A stretch of 64,000 nucleotides of DNA, from NCBI RefSeq assembly GCF_024713975.1, contig NC_091098.1, positions 19,215,316 to 19,279,315 of the forward strand, written 5' to 3'. The notes under the pieces were generated by a model, which was not told the origin of the DNA, ran no database searches, and saw nothing but the letters and a program-made list of their open reading frames with translations. Shown here piece after piece: positions 25,961-50,897 of this stretch. Position numbers and translations under genes: made by a program. Origin of the DNA: Paralichthys olivaceus. Taxonomy: Eukaryota; Chordata; Actinopteri; Pleuronectiformes; Paralichthyidae. Numbering within the stretch: position 1 is the stretch's first letter; every line of letters starts with the position of its first letter.

Positions 25961-28296
25961 CCGAAAGATGCGCCATCTTCATGCTCGTCACATGACTCGT
26001 TTTGTCAACACTGATGTGTCAAACATTTGCAAATATACGCCTCCTCCTCCTCCTCCTCCTCCTCTCTCTGCATCCATCACAAACACAACCTGCATTATTT
26101 CCTCTCCCTCTATAGGAAGCTGGACTGGGGCTGCATGGTAAACGGGCCTTTTCTCTGATTCAGTGTGTTGCTCTGGGAGCTGGTGGCCATCAAGTGTTTC
26201 ACAGATCAGATCAGGTCCATGTGGGGGAAGCTCCTCCTGGTTGACTCATTTCAAAGAAACAGACCCACTATACACCAGTGGTGCTTTGTCATAGTGCAGT
26301 CATGCCCCCCCACACACATCAGATGCAAACAGTTCCAATAGAAGTCAATTTCCCCTTTTACTTGACTGAAGGTCCAAGACCTTCAACAACACTTTGTTGT
26401 GTATGTTTGAATCAGTATCCAGTGGTGAGTTACCTCACAACAACTGAATGTGTAAAATATTTGTTGGTTATATTTCTAACATTACATTTTCCTCAAGATC
26501 TAAAGCCACGTTCAAAGTCATCACCTGCTTGGAAGAAAGTTCTGCTGAAGAATTAGGCATTTATTTTACTTACTCATCTCTTGAAAGCCTGGATGTCAAA
26601 TTTCAATATATTGACTAAAAGAAAATCCTATATCATAAAAACATTTTTTTTTTTTTTTTTAAATTGTAGACTGTAACTGGCCATAGGATGCTATATCCAT
26701 AATAACCTCAGTGTTGTCAGTTGTAGGGGCAGCCTTGAAATCAACTGTATCACATCTCAGACTTGATATAGTTAGTTTGGGATGTTGTGGAGGCACAGAC
26801 GGCACAAATCCACCAATATGATCTTATGATTAGACAGTATATATACATGATGTTAAAACTTACAGCACCGAACATCCTCATCAAACAGTCTAATGTTCTC
26901 ATCTAGATGTTGATTTAAATGTTTTAACATTGCTACACTGCAAAGACGACACGTGTTAAAACACATGAATACAGTTTACTCATCCCAAGAACTTTCTCGT
27001 CCAAAGCAATCATGACTAGGAAAAAAACGCGTGAGTTGGTAAATATTGAGTTTCCAGTGAGTCTGATGTAGTGTGGGAGGGAGGGCAGTATTCAGGAGGG
27101 TAATTTCTCTCCATCACAGCAACTCTGTGACTGACTCCCATCTGTCTCTTACTTCAAGTGGAACACTGTGGGCGGTGTTCAAATCACATACATAAAGCTG
27201 GAGGCTCGTGGAGCATTTTATAAGCAAAATAAATATGCATCAGTGCTAATAAAAATCTGTACGAAAAATGTAATAAAATAAACAATAAGCTTCCATAACA
27301 CTTGCAGGTAATGTGCTCCAGTGACACAACTGCATGTAAATGCCATAACACAGCACAGAGGATATCTTAAATGATAAAATATTATCTTTCTGAGAATAGT
27401 GATGTACTTTTTAAATTGCAGTGGCTACATTCAGCTCCTGCTCTAATGCAGCAGCACTGTGAGGATGAGACACTGTTTCCACTGCAAACAGGGATTGCCT
27501 AATACAGTGAGAGCTGATATCTGCTCCAACACTCCCAAAGCCTGCAGACAATAGCACCAGCCGAGGAGGTAATAAGAAGCATGTCCCACCATCTCATCCA
27601 TCACCTGTCTTCACACAAACACACACATTCTTATCTCTTCATACTCCCCGGGATCATACGCTAAATGCTCCTTGCACACATGGACACACACGTGCCTCTG
27701 CAGGCAGGAAGGCAGGAGCACACCAACGCACAATTTAAGACTTATTTGATCCCAGTTTAAGTGGTTCTGGTGACTATTTTAATGTGTTCTATTATTAACT
27801 GTGGGGGAGGTCACAGGAACATTTTGTGGCAAATCCCTCCAAACACAATTCAGCAATCAAGAGACATGAGTAATGTCACTTCATGAAAATGCACATGTAG
27901 AAACAATTAAAGGGCATTAAAGGATTAGAGATGCAATTATTCATATGCAAAACATGTCGCATAATATATACATATATATTATTAACATGCGAAACATATA
28001 GCATTATATATATATATATATATATATATTATACAAATATATACATGGTATTCACATGCAAAATATGTAGCATAATATCTATATTTAAATTATGTCTATG
28101 TATAAATATATAGAGCATTTATGTGATATTATTTAATTGTTTTCTTGACACCAGTTTCAACACATGCTTTATCCATCTCCCTTTTAAAAATCGAAAATGT
28201 GAAGACATCTCTGCTGCAACAGCTTATAAACCATCTATTGATCCTCGAGCATCGTTCACACTTCATTGAAGAAGCACACAAAGCTAATTTTGCAAG
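25961..28296. other. intergenic region between dock3 and dcaf1
   Basis: The dock3 5' end and the dcaf1 3' end face this 2.3-kb interval. It holds a CCT tract, a T run near 26645, an AT microsatellite and otherwise unique sequence. I looked for MANF and RBM15B, which sit between DOCK3 and DCAF1 in human, and saw neither. Confidence 0.6.
28004..28030. repeat. (AT)n microsatellite
   Basis: A pure AT run inside a wider AT-rich stretch (27955-28080) that repeats phrases such as ATGCAAAACATG/ATGCGAAACAT several times. Confidence 0.9.
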
Positions 28297-28302
28297 TTTA
28301 TT
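28297..28302 (-). terminator. dcaf1: candidate poly(A) signal of dcaf1
   Basis: TTTATT on the plus strand is AATAAA on the minus strand. It is the only canonical signal I found between here and the dcaf1 stop codon, and would give a 3' UTR of about 1.2 kb (28280-29511). Confidence 0.45.
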
Positions 28303-29511
28303 TATAGTAAAAATACTTTAGATACATACAAGATGTACATAAATTGTCTCAAGAAACTCAACATAAGTCTCCCTATGGAAAAGAAAACAGGCAAAATTGT
28401 TAGATATCAAATCAAAACTGTGAGAAAAGTCATGAAATATTTGCACTGCTTTCAAAATGTGTGCAAGCGAAGGCATCTGTTTTCACAATGTTGAAGTACG
28501 AAGCCTCCTGTCAGTCAATCAGAGGAAACACACATGGTGTTTGGTGTTTTGCTGTATCTCCTTCTTTTTAAAGATCGAGTCAGATTCTATAAATGAAGCT
28601 TATCATATTTTCAGTCTTGAGTCACTGAGATATATCCTCAGTTTTTAAACATAAAACTAAGTTTAACTGAACCCAAATGATTGCATGGCTCAATAAAGGT
28701 GAGTGAGATAACACAAAGGTAGAGCTCTGCACAACCCTGTGTCTGTCATGTGCTGACAATGAGCCGGTTTGTCAACAGTTTGGTTACCATGTCCGCACTA
28801 GTTATGGTGTCTTCAGTGATTCAAGAGCACCGAGCTGATTTATCTATTTACACAATGAAATCAGGAGGCAAAGTCATAAATGGCACTGCTGTGTGTGGCA
28901 ATTTGGTCATCGGTTTATGGTGAAAGTAAAACCTGAAAGTGGGTTTTGACACTTGATGAACCATCAGCAACATGTTTGTGCATCACATTAGCTGCCTAGC
29001 TCGGCACTTCAGTACGTTTTTGTGATGATTCCAGGTGTGGTGAAGCTTGAGAGGGAATTGTATCCTCTGTTGTACAGCTGCAGACCCAGAGCCCAGGAAC
29101 AGAAGTTGTTTCCCCAACAAAACACTAATCTGTGGCCAACCAGAGGCTCCCAAAGAGAGTGGATCAATATCAAATAAAGAAGGTCATTAGAGAGCCGCTA
29201 ATGTGATAAAATATAAAACTTTTCTTCACTGCATCTACACACTGGCATTTTTCAATCACCATCAAGCCCACTTTTGTTTTATAAAACTATATCATATACA
29301 ATCATTTTTTTGCACACCACTGATTTCCTTGGTCCTGTCACCCTCAAAGTGTGCAGACACCTACTGTTACAAACTGGCAGTGCTCCAAATTATCTCCCAC
29401 CTCATCTGATGATATTTTCTTTTCGCGCCGCCTGTTCTGCAACTCAAATGTTTGTGAAGCATAAGTCTTGACATGTTGTCTGGCTCCTCGGTCCCAGACA
29501 GCGAAGTCTCC
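28303..29511 (-). other. dcaf1: presumed 3' UTR of dcaf1
   Basis: The sequence downstream of the dcaf1 stop contains no further recognisable coding sequence. Its assignment as UTR rests only on the candidate poly(A) signal at 28297. Confidence 0.4.
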
Positions 29512-40259
<10,748 letters not shown>

Positions 40260-40267
40260 AGCGTTGC

Positions 40268-40992
40268 CTGTCAGAATGGAATACACTTAATATACATATC
40301 TTTCATTATTAAAACCAATCCAATGTCCAACCAATGGTTCAAATTTGAAAATCATAAAATAAATAAATAAATGATTAAGTAATTGAAATGAAAAAGCAGT
40401 AAATCATCACACACAAGAAGCTGGAACCAGGAAATGTAGGGTATGTTTGGATAAAAGATGACAAACGGCCACTTAACTTTTAACAAAGCATCATCTACTA
40501 TCAAAACATTCACATGTCTTGTATGGAGAAATTGTAGTCAGAAAATTGTAGTGCAATGAGTAACTGCACTATTAAATAGTAGAGTAAAAGAATAATGTGG
40601 CATAAAAAGAAAATACTCACAAAAATGTACATGTCCCTCAAATTTGTACTCAAGTGCAACACTACAGTAATATATACTGTAAATGTTCTTACTTACATGC
40701 AACCACACTTTATTGTTGTCGCTACAGTTCACTCTCCACACTCATCTACAACTCAAAGCCACAATCAGAGAAAGTACTTTTCGTTACGTTCGAGAGAACA
40801 AAGTTTGAGATTTTCTCCAAAAGCTTGACAAACATCAGAGCAGGTGCAGCCCCTCTCTCTCTGGGGACTGTAACTGTCAAACACTGTCACCTAACTAACT
40901 TCCTCATCCCCTTCTCTGGTTCGTTTGGGAGCTTCACTCTCAGCTCCAACACGTTTCACGTCCCCCTGCACTAACTGTCAGAAGATACTCAC
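40268..40992 (-). other. dcaf1: dcaf1 5' UTR intron
   Basis: The exon with the ATG begins after an AG at 40268, 8 bases upstream of the ATG. A good 5' splice site (GGAGCT then gtgagt) occurs at 40992, so a spliced non-coding first exon is likely. No gene was seen inside. Confidence 0.55.
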
Positions 40993-41470
40993 AGCTCCAG
41001 GCGGCAGCAAACTCTCACTGAGCCTGTTGCGATGTCAGTCCAGCTCGACTCTGGCTAAACAAGGAAGCTAATATAGTTTGCTTTGCTAGCGACGCTTCTG
41101 ACGGTTTCGCAGCTTGGGTTAACTCGAGCCGTGCGGACATGTTCAGATTACTGTGTGAGATTCGTATCACAGTCGCACCAACACGAAATCTGCCTGCACA
41201 TGAAGCCTAGGCTCTGGGGTGCTAGCTCGCTAGCAGCATAACAGGTACGCCTGGCTACATTGAGCTAGCATGCTAACCTCGTTGCTCCGCTCAGCTCTTC
41301 CTCGCTTTCCCCCAAAATGGACCCGAGACTCGCGTCCACCGGTGCCGGTCTGACCTCCGTAGCTCCTCGGTGTCTCCGTGTGGATCCGCGTGTCACAGCC
41401 GCAGCTTCATTTGCTTTATTACAGCTTCGTGTTCACGCTTTATTATCATTATGGCGAACACGTTCCTCAC
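40993..41470 (-). promoter_or_regulatory. dcaf1: dcaf1 non-coding first exon and promoter region
   Basis: Sequence upstream of the 5' splice site at 40992 (minus) is richer in CpG than the flanks, as expected for a housekeeping promoter. The transcription start cannot be placed exactly. A plus-strand 64-codon frame here (41317-41511) is not supported as a gene. Confidence 0.45.
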
Positions 41471-41539
41471 GTCATTTAGCGGGCGACGGTCGACGTTTTA
41501 TGACGCAATGACTCAGGAGCAAAACAATTGTGAAAGCCG

Positions 41540-41545
41540 TTTATT
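41540..41545 (-). terminator. ssuh2: candidate poly(A) signal of ssuh2
   Basis: AATAAA on the minus strand, about 580 bases after the ssuh2 stop. No nearer canonical signal was found in 41546-42127, which would then be the 3' UTR. It lies close to the dcaf1 promoter. Confidence 0.4.
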
Positions 41546-42127
41546 CAAATGGATGAATCGTTGCATAGAAGTTACATGGTTTTTAAAATTGTATTATGAG
41601 ATCATACAAATGTAATTAATATATCAATAATTCATATTTCAGTGGCAGCAAACGTATTAAAAATACAAATGTTGTGACATTAAAATAGCACACTAATAAT
41701 ATTCTGTATGAAATATCTGCTTATGCTGATTATAAAAAAAATCCCTGATATAATGCAACAGTAATAACTGTCAAGTATCAAGGGATATGGTTTAGATTCT
41801 ATCAGTAAACATTTCTCTGTGATGCACATACAAATGGGACATAACAACATGAATTCTTGACATTAGATGTTGTGGTAAGCTTGTCAAAGGCAAATTGATT
41901 TTCAGTGAAGATTGCTTGCTCAAAAAGCTACATGAGTTGTACAGCCTCATATTAGCTCATCGATAAAATGCCTGTGTTAAAGGATTAAACAAGGTCTTGA
42001 CTGCCCACACATCAGAGAATGCTCTAATAATCCATAGAAATGACCTGTGAGTAACATGGTAACTAATATTTGGAAATCTGTTGGCTTGGAAAGTGAGCAC
42101 CTCCAATACACAGCCACTGCAGTCACA

Positions 42128-45100
42128 TCACATTACAGTACAGCAACAAGTGGCAGGATAGTTGTCTGCATTAACTTTGAACTCATTCCCATAAACAAAG
42201 TAAATGTTTGAGTTCCCTTTCCACAAGTAGGTCACTTTGGTGACAGGGATCAGCTCGATGGTTTGGCGCTGCGGACGAGAAAAGCAGATTTGAGCATGAA
42301 GTGAATTGATCAGAAGTATTGTCCAATCCAAACAACATGTTTGACATTATTTGAAAGTGTTGTAAATACCTGTTGTAGAATACGTGATGTCTGGGAGAAC
42401 TTGCCCTGGTGTTCACTGACAAGGCGCTGCGCAGCATTCACCACTGCAGGGTCTGGGAAGCCCATCACTGGGTATACCTGCACAGCGGGATTAGAAAAAT
42501 ATAAACTAAAATATAAAGTGCTGACTCATTATTCCTGTTTAAATCACATTGATTTTAGTTGACAGATCATACCGGATGACAATCATTTAAGCTGTCCATT
42601 TATTGTGAGGGATGCAAAAATTCACAGGGTCAGTATAAGACCCAACACCAGCAACAGCACACAGGCTGCAGAGGAAAAGCAGCAGATAAGCAGCAAGAAC
42701 TTTTGTCCTCCATCAGTGTCACACAGGATGTGTTCAGTAACAGTGCTTTTTTGTGGTGCACCTATTGCTTCACTGTAGAAAGCCCAACACACAATCAAAC
42801 GGAAGGAAATAGAATTGAAGCATTGTAATGGAAAATTCACAGATGAACTTTGCCTGAACTCTTTCCTGTCTGATCAATGCTCATGTGCTGTGTTCGACAA
42901 TAACTCCTCCTCATATAGAAATAGAGTTGTGCTCACATCAGAAGAACTGTCTGGCGTACATGCAGACAGAAGATTCAAAACAAGACAGATAACTTTTTTT
43001 TCTGTGTCAACCAGGCTTCCGGGGGCTTCAGTGTTCATGTCGTTATTCAGTAACAGTTGTCTGTTATGTTTCCTGTTTACCAAGTGTAACAAGTTATGTG
43101 AACTGTGAAAATTGCTTTATTGATTAAAAAATTACTTAAACACATTCTGTGTGGAAATCATGTGAGCCTGCTTAGATGTATACTGTAGATGTGGTGAACT
43201 GAGGACACCAGTTCAACTAATGAGGGAACAAATTCCTCAGCAATGTCTTGGTAATGTGTTTGTTGTTTGTGCTTTTACACTCCCCCACCTTATATCTTTT
43301 TCCTCCTGTGAAAGGAAGAAGGAAGAAGAAATATTTTACCATATACTGAGAGTCTCTGAACAGCTCCTTCCCAGACACTGTGCTGAGGTTGTTCACCTGC
43401 AGTCCACTCAACTGTTCAACAACATAGTTGTCACAGTTGTTGGTCCTGAATGCATATACATAGAAAAGAAGAAGATATCCAGTTGAATTTTAGAACTATT
43501 AAACTGTATAAATTAATGATAAATGTCGATGACCTCAGGATCATTAGGAAAATCTATTGTCGCTTTAGTAATGTCATATTCTTCACAAATAAATCATAAG
43601 AAGGAAACAGCACCATTTCACAGTGAGTCTGATGTAGACCAGAAGCTGTTGTTTTCCTTGACATACGTCACATTGCTTTGCTCCTTGCCCCTGACAGTGG
43701 CTGCAGCTGGAACAGAACAATTGTTTTTAATGGCCTGTATGTGGTAGAGGAAGCACAATATCATGTTCAGAAATCTGTGTGCGATTCTTACTTGTCCCTT
43801 CCTCTTCCATTGCAGTGGTGACATCGCTCGTCTCCGTGGCGGAAACCAGACCCATTGCACACCCAACAAACTTTCTGACAGGAGCAAGGAAATAAATCAC
43901 ATGATCATGTGATTATCCAACTACAGGTCTTGTAGTAACCCTTGCGATGGTTGGTTGGTGGAATAACTTACATTGCCAGCACCGGCACAGTCTTTGCAAG
44001 GTTTTCGCCCCATTCCCATACATGCGTGGCAGCTCTGTACATGAAATGTTTCTCATCAGGAAAAATAAGTCTCTAAACACAAAGACATGATGTTTTTCTT
44101 CTCCAGACACATTGTGTATGGTGCAGTATTGTTATTGTTTACCTTCATAGATGAAGTGTAGGGAACCTTGATAATCTGTTTGTCATCCAGAAAAAAACTG
44201 GGAGTTTTAGTCGGAATTTCCCAAGGCCCTGGAGGTGGTTGGGCGTAGGCATCCACTGGCTGCCCTGATCCAAATAAATGAGAAGAGTCAAACTAAATGG
44301 CTGTCTGACATCAGAAAGAGCACTGAAACAATGTATTGATAACCTCATCAACAGAATCAATAAGTACTTGATTGGTTATCAGTTGTTTAAATTACAACAA
44401 TTTGCTGGTTCCAGCATCTCTAATTTCAGGATTTGGATACTTCTATTTGTCCAAATCTTTGTGCTCAGGACTGTTGGTCTGGCAAAACATGTAACTTGAA
44501 AAATCTTCTTATCAGCTCAGGGAATGTCTGGTGAGCATTTTTCATTATTTCTAATGTTTTTTCATCATACTGTAAAATAAAAATGATGGTTAGTTACAGA
44601 TCCAGAGCAGAAGATGCTCAAAATGACAGTACCTTTATATGGCTCATGACTCCAGTCTGTAGACCTTGTTTCAGTAAAGGTTTCCAGACGATACTATAAC
44701 AAAGCCGGAGTGTAGAAAACAAACACGATTAAACAATCTGCAATCGCTTCTTTGCTTATTATCCAAAACTATCATACAATTCAATAGTTCAAATTCTAAT
44801 TCCCAGACACACACACATGAACAGATATTGTCCCACCCTGTATGTATTGAATGCCTCCATGTTGGTGATCACACCATCCTTTGCTGGTGCTGCACTGTAG
44901 CAGCACTTGCTGGAGGCAAACAGGACTAACGCCTCACGAGCTGTGTCCTCAGTTATAGACGGGATACTGCGGAAAAAAGTGAAAGACATACTGGAAGTCA
45001 TCAAATCTAATTTTGTAAGCGGAAGTGATACAACCCAGAGCACTGAGCTTGCATTAAGTCTTGAATTTCATTATCAGGGGAAATATTTTCTCTGGTCATG

Positions 45101-47521
45101 TTGAAAGAGAGGAAATAGTTTGAGACTTACTTCCAGTGTGGTTGTTCAGGTCCAGGCTCAGGTATAGGAACTGGGCAAGCAGGCATGGGAGGGGGCAGAA
45201 ATCCACCTACAGCAAATATTGAAAGTTTTAGTTCTATTTCATTTATCATTTATCAGAGCAATCACTCAGTGAAATCTGTACTCATTTATCTGACACATTT
45301 AAATCTAATACAGCTGTTTGGCCTTAAATTCTAACTTCACTCATACAATATAATACAATAAACTGTTCATTTAACTTAATGATTATTATTGAAGTTGGCA
45401 GGGTTGTTGAACTGTATGGTTTTAGAGGTGTTTCTAATGTCATGTATGTAACAACCCTATGAACAAATACACAGGGAACCCTATATTACAAACACATCAC
45501 TGTGATCCAGTACAACTCTACCGCTGACTACGACTTCAGCAACAAACACACTAATGAATCAACACCTCTTAGAAAGTTGAAATAAAAAACAAAGTCATTA
45601 TACACTTTGTAAAGGTAAAACATGTGACAGAGCTGCTGTATCTGGAATGCTTTGGATTGAATGGAGACACAAAGTTGAGATTGGCCTAAATTTATATGCA
45701 GCCAGAGTCATAAAGAACTATCCCCAGGGACGAGACAAACAAGGAGTCCTGCAGTAGATTTAGAGGCCTGATCCAAACATCATAGTATTAGTCTGGGATC
45801 ACATGAAGGGAAAGAAGACAATGAGACAAACTAAATCAACACAACTGTGGCAAAGTTCACCAAGATGTTTGGGAAAACCTGTGTGACAAGTAAAACTATG
45901 CAACATCAGGAGAACATGTGTTTTAAAGTCAAAGAGCATCACATTTCATATGGATTTTATTGCTTGCTGCACTTTTGTATGATGTTAACTGATAAAAGCC
46001 TCATCACTTTGCTTTTAGAGCTTGTAAAACTTAATTACACAATAAAAATGTGTAATAATAATAAAGTGGCCAGTCAGTCAGCAAGCACACACTTATATTT
46101 ACTTATTATCTGAGCATATCTATATATCTACTAACTTTATGGCTGAATCTGATTTAACTTAACAAATCATCTGCAAAAAAATTTAATTTAGATTTCCTTA
46201 TAATCTCAGTGAAATTGATTTGGATTAATTGAATAACAGTCCTTATTCTAACTTGTATTTTAGCACATTGTTGCTTAGTTCAACACATTAAGAATGATAT
46301 TATTATTAATCTGTTAGGCAAGCCAAGGATTGGGAATCAGTTTCACAAGGATAGCATACTTATATTTACAAATTCTCTGAGCAATAGTTATTTAAATGTA
46401 ATATTTATCTGAGTTAAATTAATTTAGATTTAATAAATGTCAGGGTGAAAGTGATTTAAATGTCCTCATTATATGCAAAAAAGTTAATTTATAATATCTA
46501 ATAATGTGAGTGAAGTCGATTTGGATTCACTACTTGTATTTTGGCACACTGTTTCTTAGTTCAACACATGGAGAGTGAGATTATTATTAATCTCGACACA
46601 TGTCGTTGGGGCAAGGGGCTGCGCCTGTCTGCGGTGTTGTGTCACAGCGGATGTTAGTGGTGCAGCTCACTGTACCTCCTCCCGCCACTGTTCCCTCATA
46701 GCCAGGCATGCTGTCGAACATGCTGGCCGGAGGAGCGCTGGGGCCCTCCGCGGCTGCGGCTGCTCCGGGTGGGGCGAACATTGCTGCAACAAACCAGAAG
46801 AACAGGTTCAGTCGTGTCCACAAACGTAGACTTTTGAAAAAGGTTTGATTCCAGAAAAGCTTTCTTGCTTTAAAACACAGACGATCAGCCACAAAAACCA
46901 AACACGGATGTGACTCCACTCAGCTCTTCTCAGGGGATCCAGCTGGAATCGGAGGCGGCAGAGACATATGATAATAACACACAGTAGTAGAGAGAGACAC
47001 TTACCCTGCCCCTCTGTGTTCACATCATGGTTCACATACATTCTCACAAGTTCTCCAGTAACAGCGTCACGGTAAAACTTTTGATATCTCAACTTAGATC
47101 TCGGTAAAAAACAGAAAAGTCGCAGCTCGCGGAGCTCGCGCGGCTTCAAACCTCAAATAACCTGTGGATCCACAGTGACGTCACTCGAAGGCGTGCACCG
47201 TGCGGACGTGTATACTTATAACAGTAATAGGTGTTTTGTTTTTTTACACTCAGATCATTATCAGTCAGCTGTTTTACAATCAGTGTCACACTACACATGA
47301 AGCTCCTCTGTCTTACCGGGTGCTGCTGCCGCTGCTGCCGGGGCATAACCGGGGTTGGCTATGCCGTAGTTTCTGGGCTGCTGGCTGGAAAGTAACGGGA
47401 AACGAAAGTGAGCAGCGATGTGGTGGGACTCACAGAGAACTGCGTGAAAAGGTGTGGTGTAAAAAAAAAACCACAAAAAAAAAACAGAAGACACTCACTT
47501 CGCAATGTGCTGATACTCCAT
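42128..47521 (-). CDS. ssuh2: ssuh2, SSU-2 homolog (cysteine-rich DnaJ-like protein), complete
   Basis: Coding exons: 47499-47521, 47317-47384, 46676-46783, 45131-45206, 44837-44966, 44633-44693, 44143-44264, 43972-44034, 43792-43874, 43614-43706, 43340-43445, 42370-42477, 42128-42268. Splice sites and phases agree and give 393 residues. A Pro/Ala/Gly-rich N-terminus (APPGAAAAAEG, MPGYEGTVAGG) leads to the conserved core ITEDTAREALVLFASSKCCY and YRLETFTETR. Then comes a DnaJ-type zinc-binding region at about 197-276 with six CxxC pairs (SCHAC, PCKDC, VCWVC, RCHHC, NCSHC, QCDVC), and the C-terminus has RQTIELIPVTKV and YPATCCC. It clearly matches SSUH2. Molecular function is poorly known; human SSUH2 has been linked to tooth (dentin) development. 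The ATG chosen directly follows an AG, so an upstream non-coding exon (about 47626-47720) is likely. Confidence 0.92.
46092..46593. repeat. diverged tandem duplication inside ssuh2 intron 3
   Basis: Two neighbouring units share ordered phrases. Unit 1 (46092-46312) and unit 2 (46359-46593) both have CTTATATTTAC at the start. Both then have AAAAAA-TTAATTTA, GATTTGGATT, CTTGTATTTTRGCACA, CTTAGTTCAACACAT and ATTATTATTAATCT at the end. The offset grows from 267 to 282 bases through small indels. Confidence 0.75.
47005..47149 (-). CDS. ssuh2: possible alternative first coding exon of ssuh2
   Basis: A reading frame starts with ATG at 47149 and ends at a good 5' splice site (GGGCAGG then gtaagt) at 47004. 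It encodes 48 residues, ending VRMYVNHDVNTEGQ. Its phase (1) equals that of exon 47317-47384, so it too can join exon 46676-46783. It cannot sit between them in frame, so it would be an alternative start. The sequence around its ATG is CpG-rich. I do not recognise the peptide in other SSUH2 proteins. Confidence 0.4.
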
Positions 47522-47721
47522 CTGTAAGCGCAGCAACACGACAAGTGAGAGAGACAGATAAACTCTTCATACGTGCACATCAGTGTGGGGAGCGACTGTC
47601 ATGTGACACACAATAAACCACGCACCTTCTTTATGTACAGTTTGGGATCACACCTCACCCTGTCCTCCTGCTGCTCCAAGTCAGCTGACTCCTCTTCTTT
47701 CCTCCAGCAGCTAGAAAAGTG

Positions 47722-48077
47722 AATTAAACTTCACCTCTGTTAGATTTAATTCGATCTTAATCCAGTCACTCCGACAGAAACACCCTCTACTCCCCCCGCA
47801 ACCCCGTCCTCTGTCCAGGAAGTGTGAACCAACCCCTGTCAACAAATATGAGAGGTGGGCCTCCAGATGTGGTGGGCAGTTTTTTTATATGACGTAACAT
47901 TTGATAATTAACAATACACATTAAATGTTTCGTGTTGTTTCACTTCACACACTTTTAAAGCAAAATAAATAAATTCCTTTAGAGCGCAGACGCTTTAAAA
48001 ACCAAAAAAGGTTCCTATTAGCTAGAAAAGGAAGAACAACTACACTACCCAGAAGGCTTTGCAGCACTCGCGGAAGT
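47722..48077. promoter_or_regulatory. divergent promoter between ssuh2 and rpl32
   Basis: The ssuh2 5' end (minus) and the rpl32 5' end (plus) face away from each other over about 350 bases. No gene is seen inside, so both starts probably share this region. Confidence 0.55.
48041..48064 (+). promoter_or_regulatory. ZNF143/THAP11-like site upstream of rpl32
   Basis: ACTACCCAGAAGGCTTTGC closely follows the known motif of the form ACTACAnnTCCCAGnATGCnnnGC, here lacking the ACAATT spacer part. It lies 15-40 bases before the presumed rpl32 start, a usual place for this factor. Confidence 0.45.
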
Positions 48078-48131
48078 CCTTTTTCTTTCCTTCCGCCGTC
48101 GTTGAGGTCCTTTTCGGATTCATATCGGCGG
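48078..48131 (+). promoter_or_regulatory. rpl32: rpl32 non-coding exon 1 with 5'TOP tract
   Basis: A pyrimidine tract (CCTTTTTCTTTCCTTCC at 48078-48094) marks the usual C start of ribosomal-protein mRNAs, which allows mTOR/LARP1 control of translation. The exon ends at CGGCGG before gtgagt at 48131/48132; intron 1 runs to 48799. Confidence 0.65.
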
Positions 48132-48780
48132 GTGAGTTCACGCAATCTGTGATAATCCGAGCGATTTAAGGTTTTAGTTGATCATCCTGATGTGGGTCAT
48201 ACATCATACACGTCATTCACACTCATGTCGGATAATATTGACCGTTTTATTAGATTATTTCCATGATTTTAACGTGTGAGGCGCCGCTGCTGCTAAAGCG
48301 GCTGCTAACGCTCTCACCGTGAAATGGTGCTGTCGTACTCTGAACGCCGACACGTGAGCCTTGAGAAATAATAACTACCGGTTTCAAACATTACATTTAT
48401 GTGAGTTATTTCAAATGAAGCACTCAGGCTAAAGTGCTGAAACTGTTGCTGAGAAGTAGCATGGCCAACTTGCTAGTTGTACGCAGTTAGCTAGCCGATA
48501 GCTAGCTAACACTGGTAATCACGTTTACCTCCAGGCTCATTCCACAGCACAGTGGAGGGACACTTGGGTTTATTGCTTATGGTCCCACGCTCAGTGAGAG
48601 TTCATGTTCTGAAACATGACAATTAATAAACTGCAGTAGTCGCCATTGCTCATCTACATGTCGCTACTAGTTATTAGTTAGCCTGTAAACAGCTAATCCT
48701 TTCCTCGCAGCACAGCACGTTGTGTTAGTTGCGACTCTAAAGTTGATATAATATTTTGTGCTAGATCTTAACTTGATTAA

Positions 48781-50878
<2,098 letters not shown>

Positions 50879-50891
50879 ACTGGTTATTAAC

Positions 50892-50897
50892 AATAAA
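50892..50897 (+). terminator. rpl32: poly(A) signal of rpl32
   Basis: AATAAA lies 14 bases after the rpl32 stop codon, giving the very short 3' UTR usual for ribosomal-protein genes. Confidence 0.9.

Noticed and set aside
41317..41511. 64-codon plus-strand frame at the dcaf1 promoter
   Set aside because: CpG-rich DNA often has open frames; no similarity and it opposes the dcaf1 first exon.
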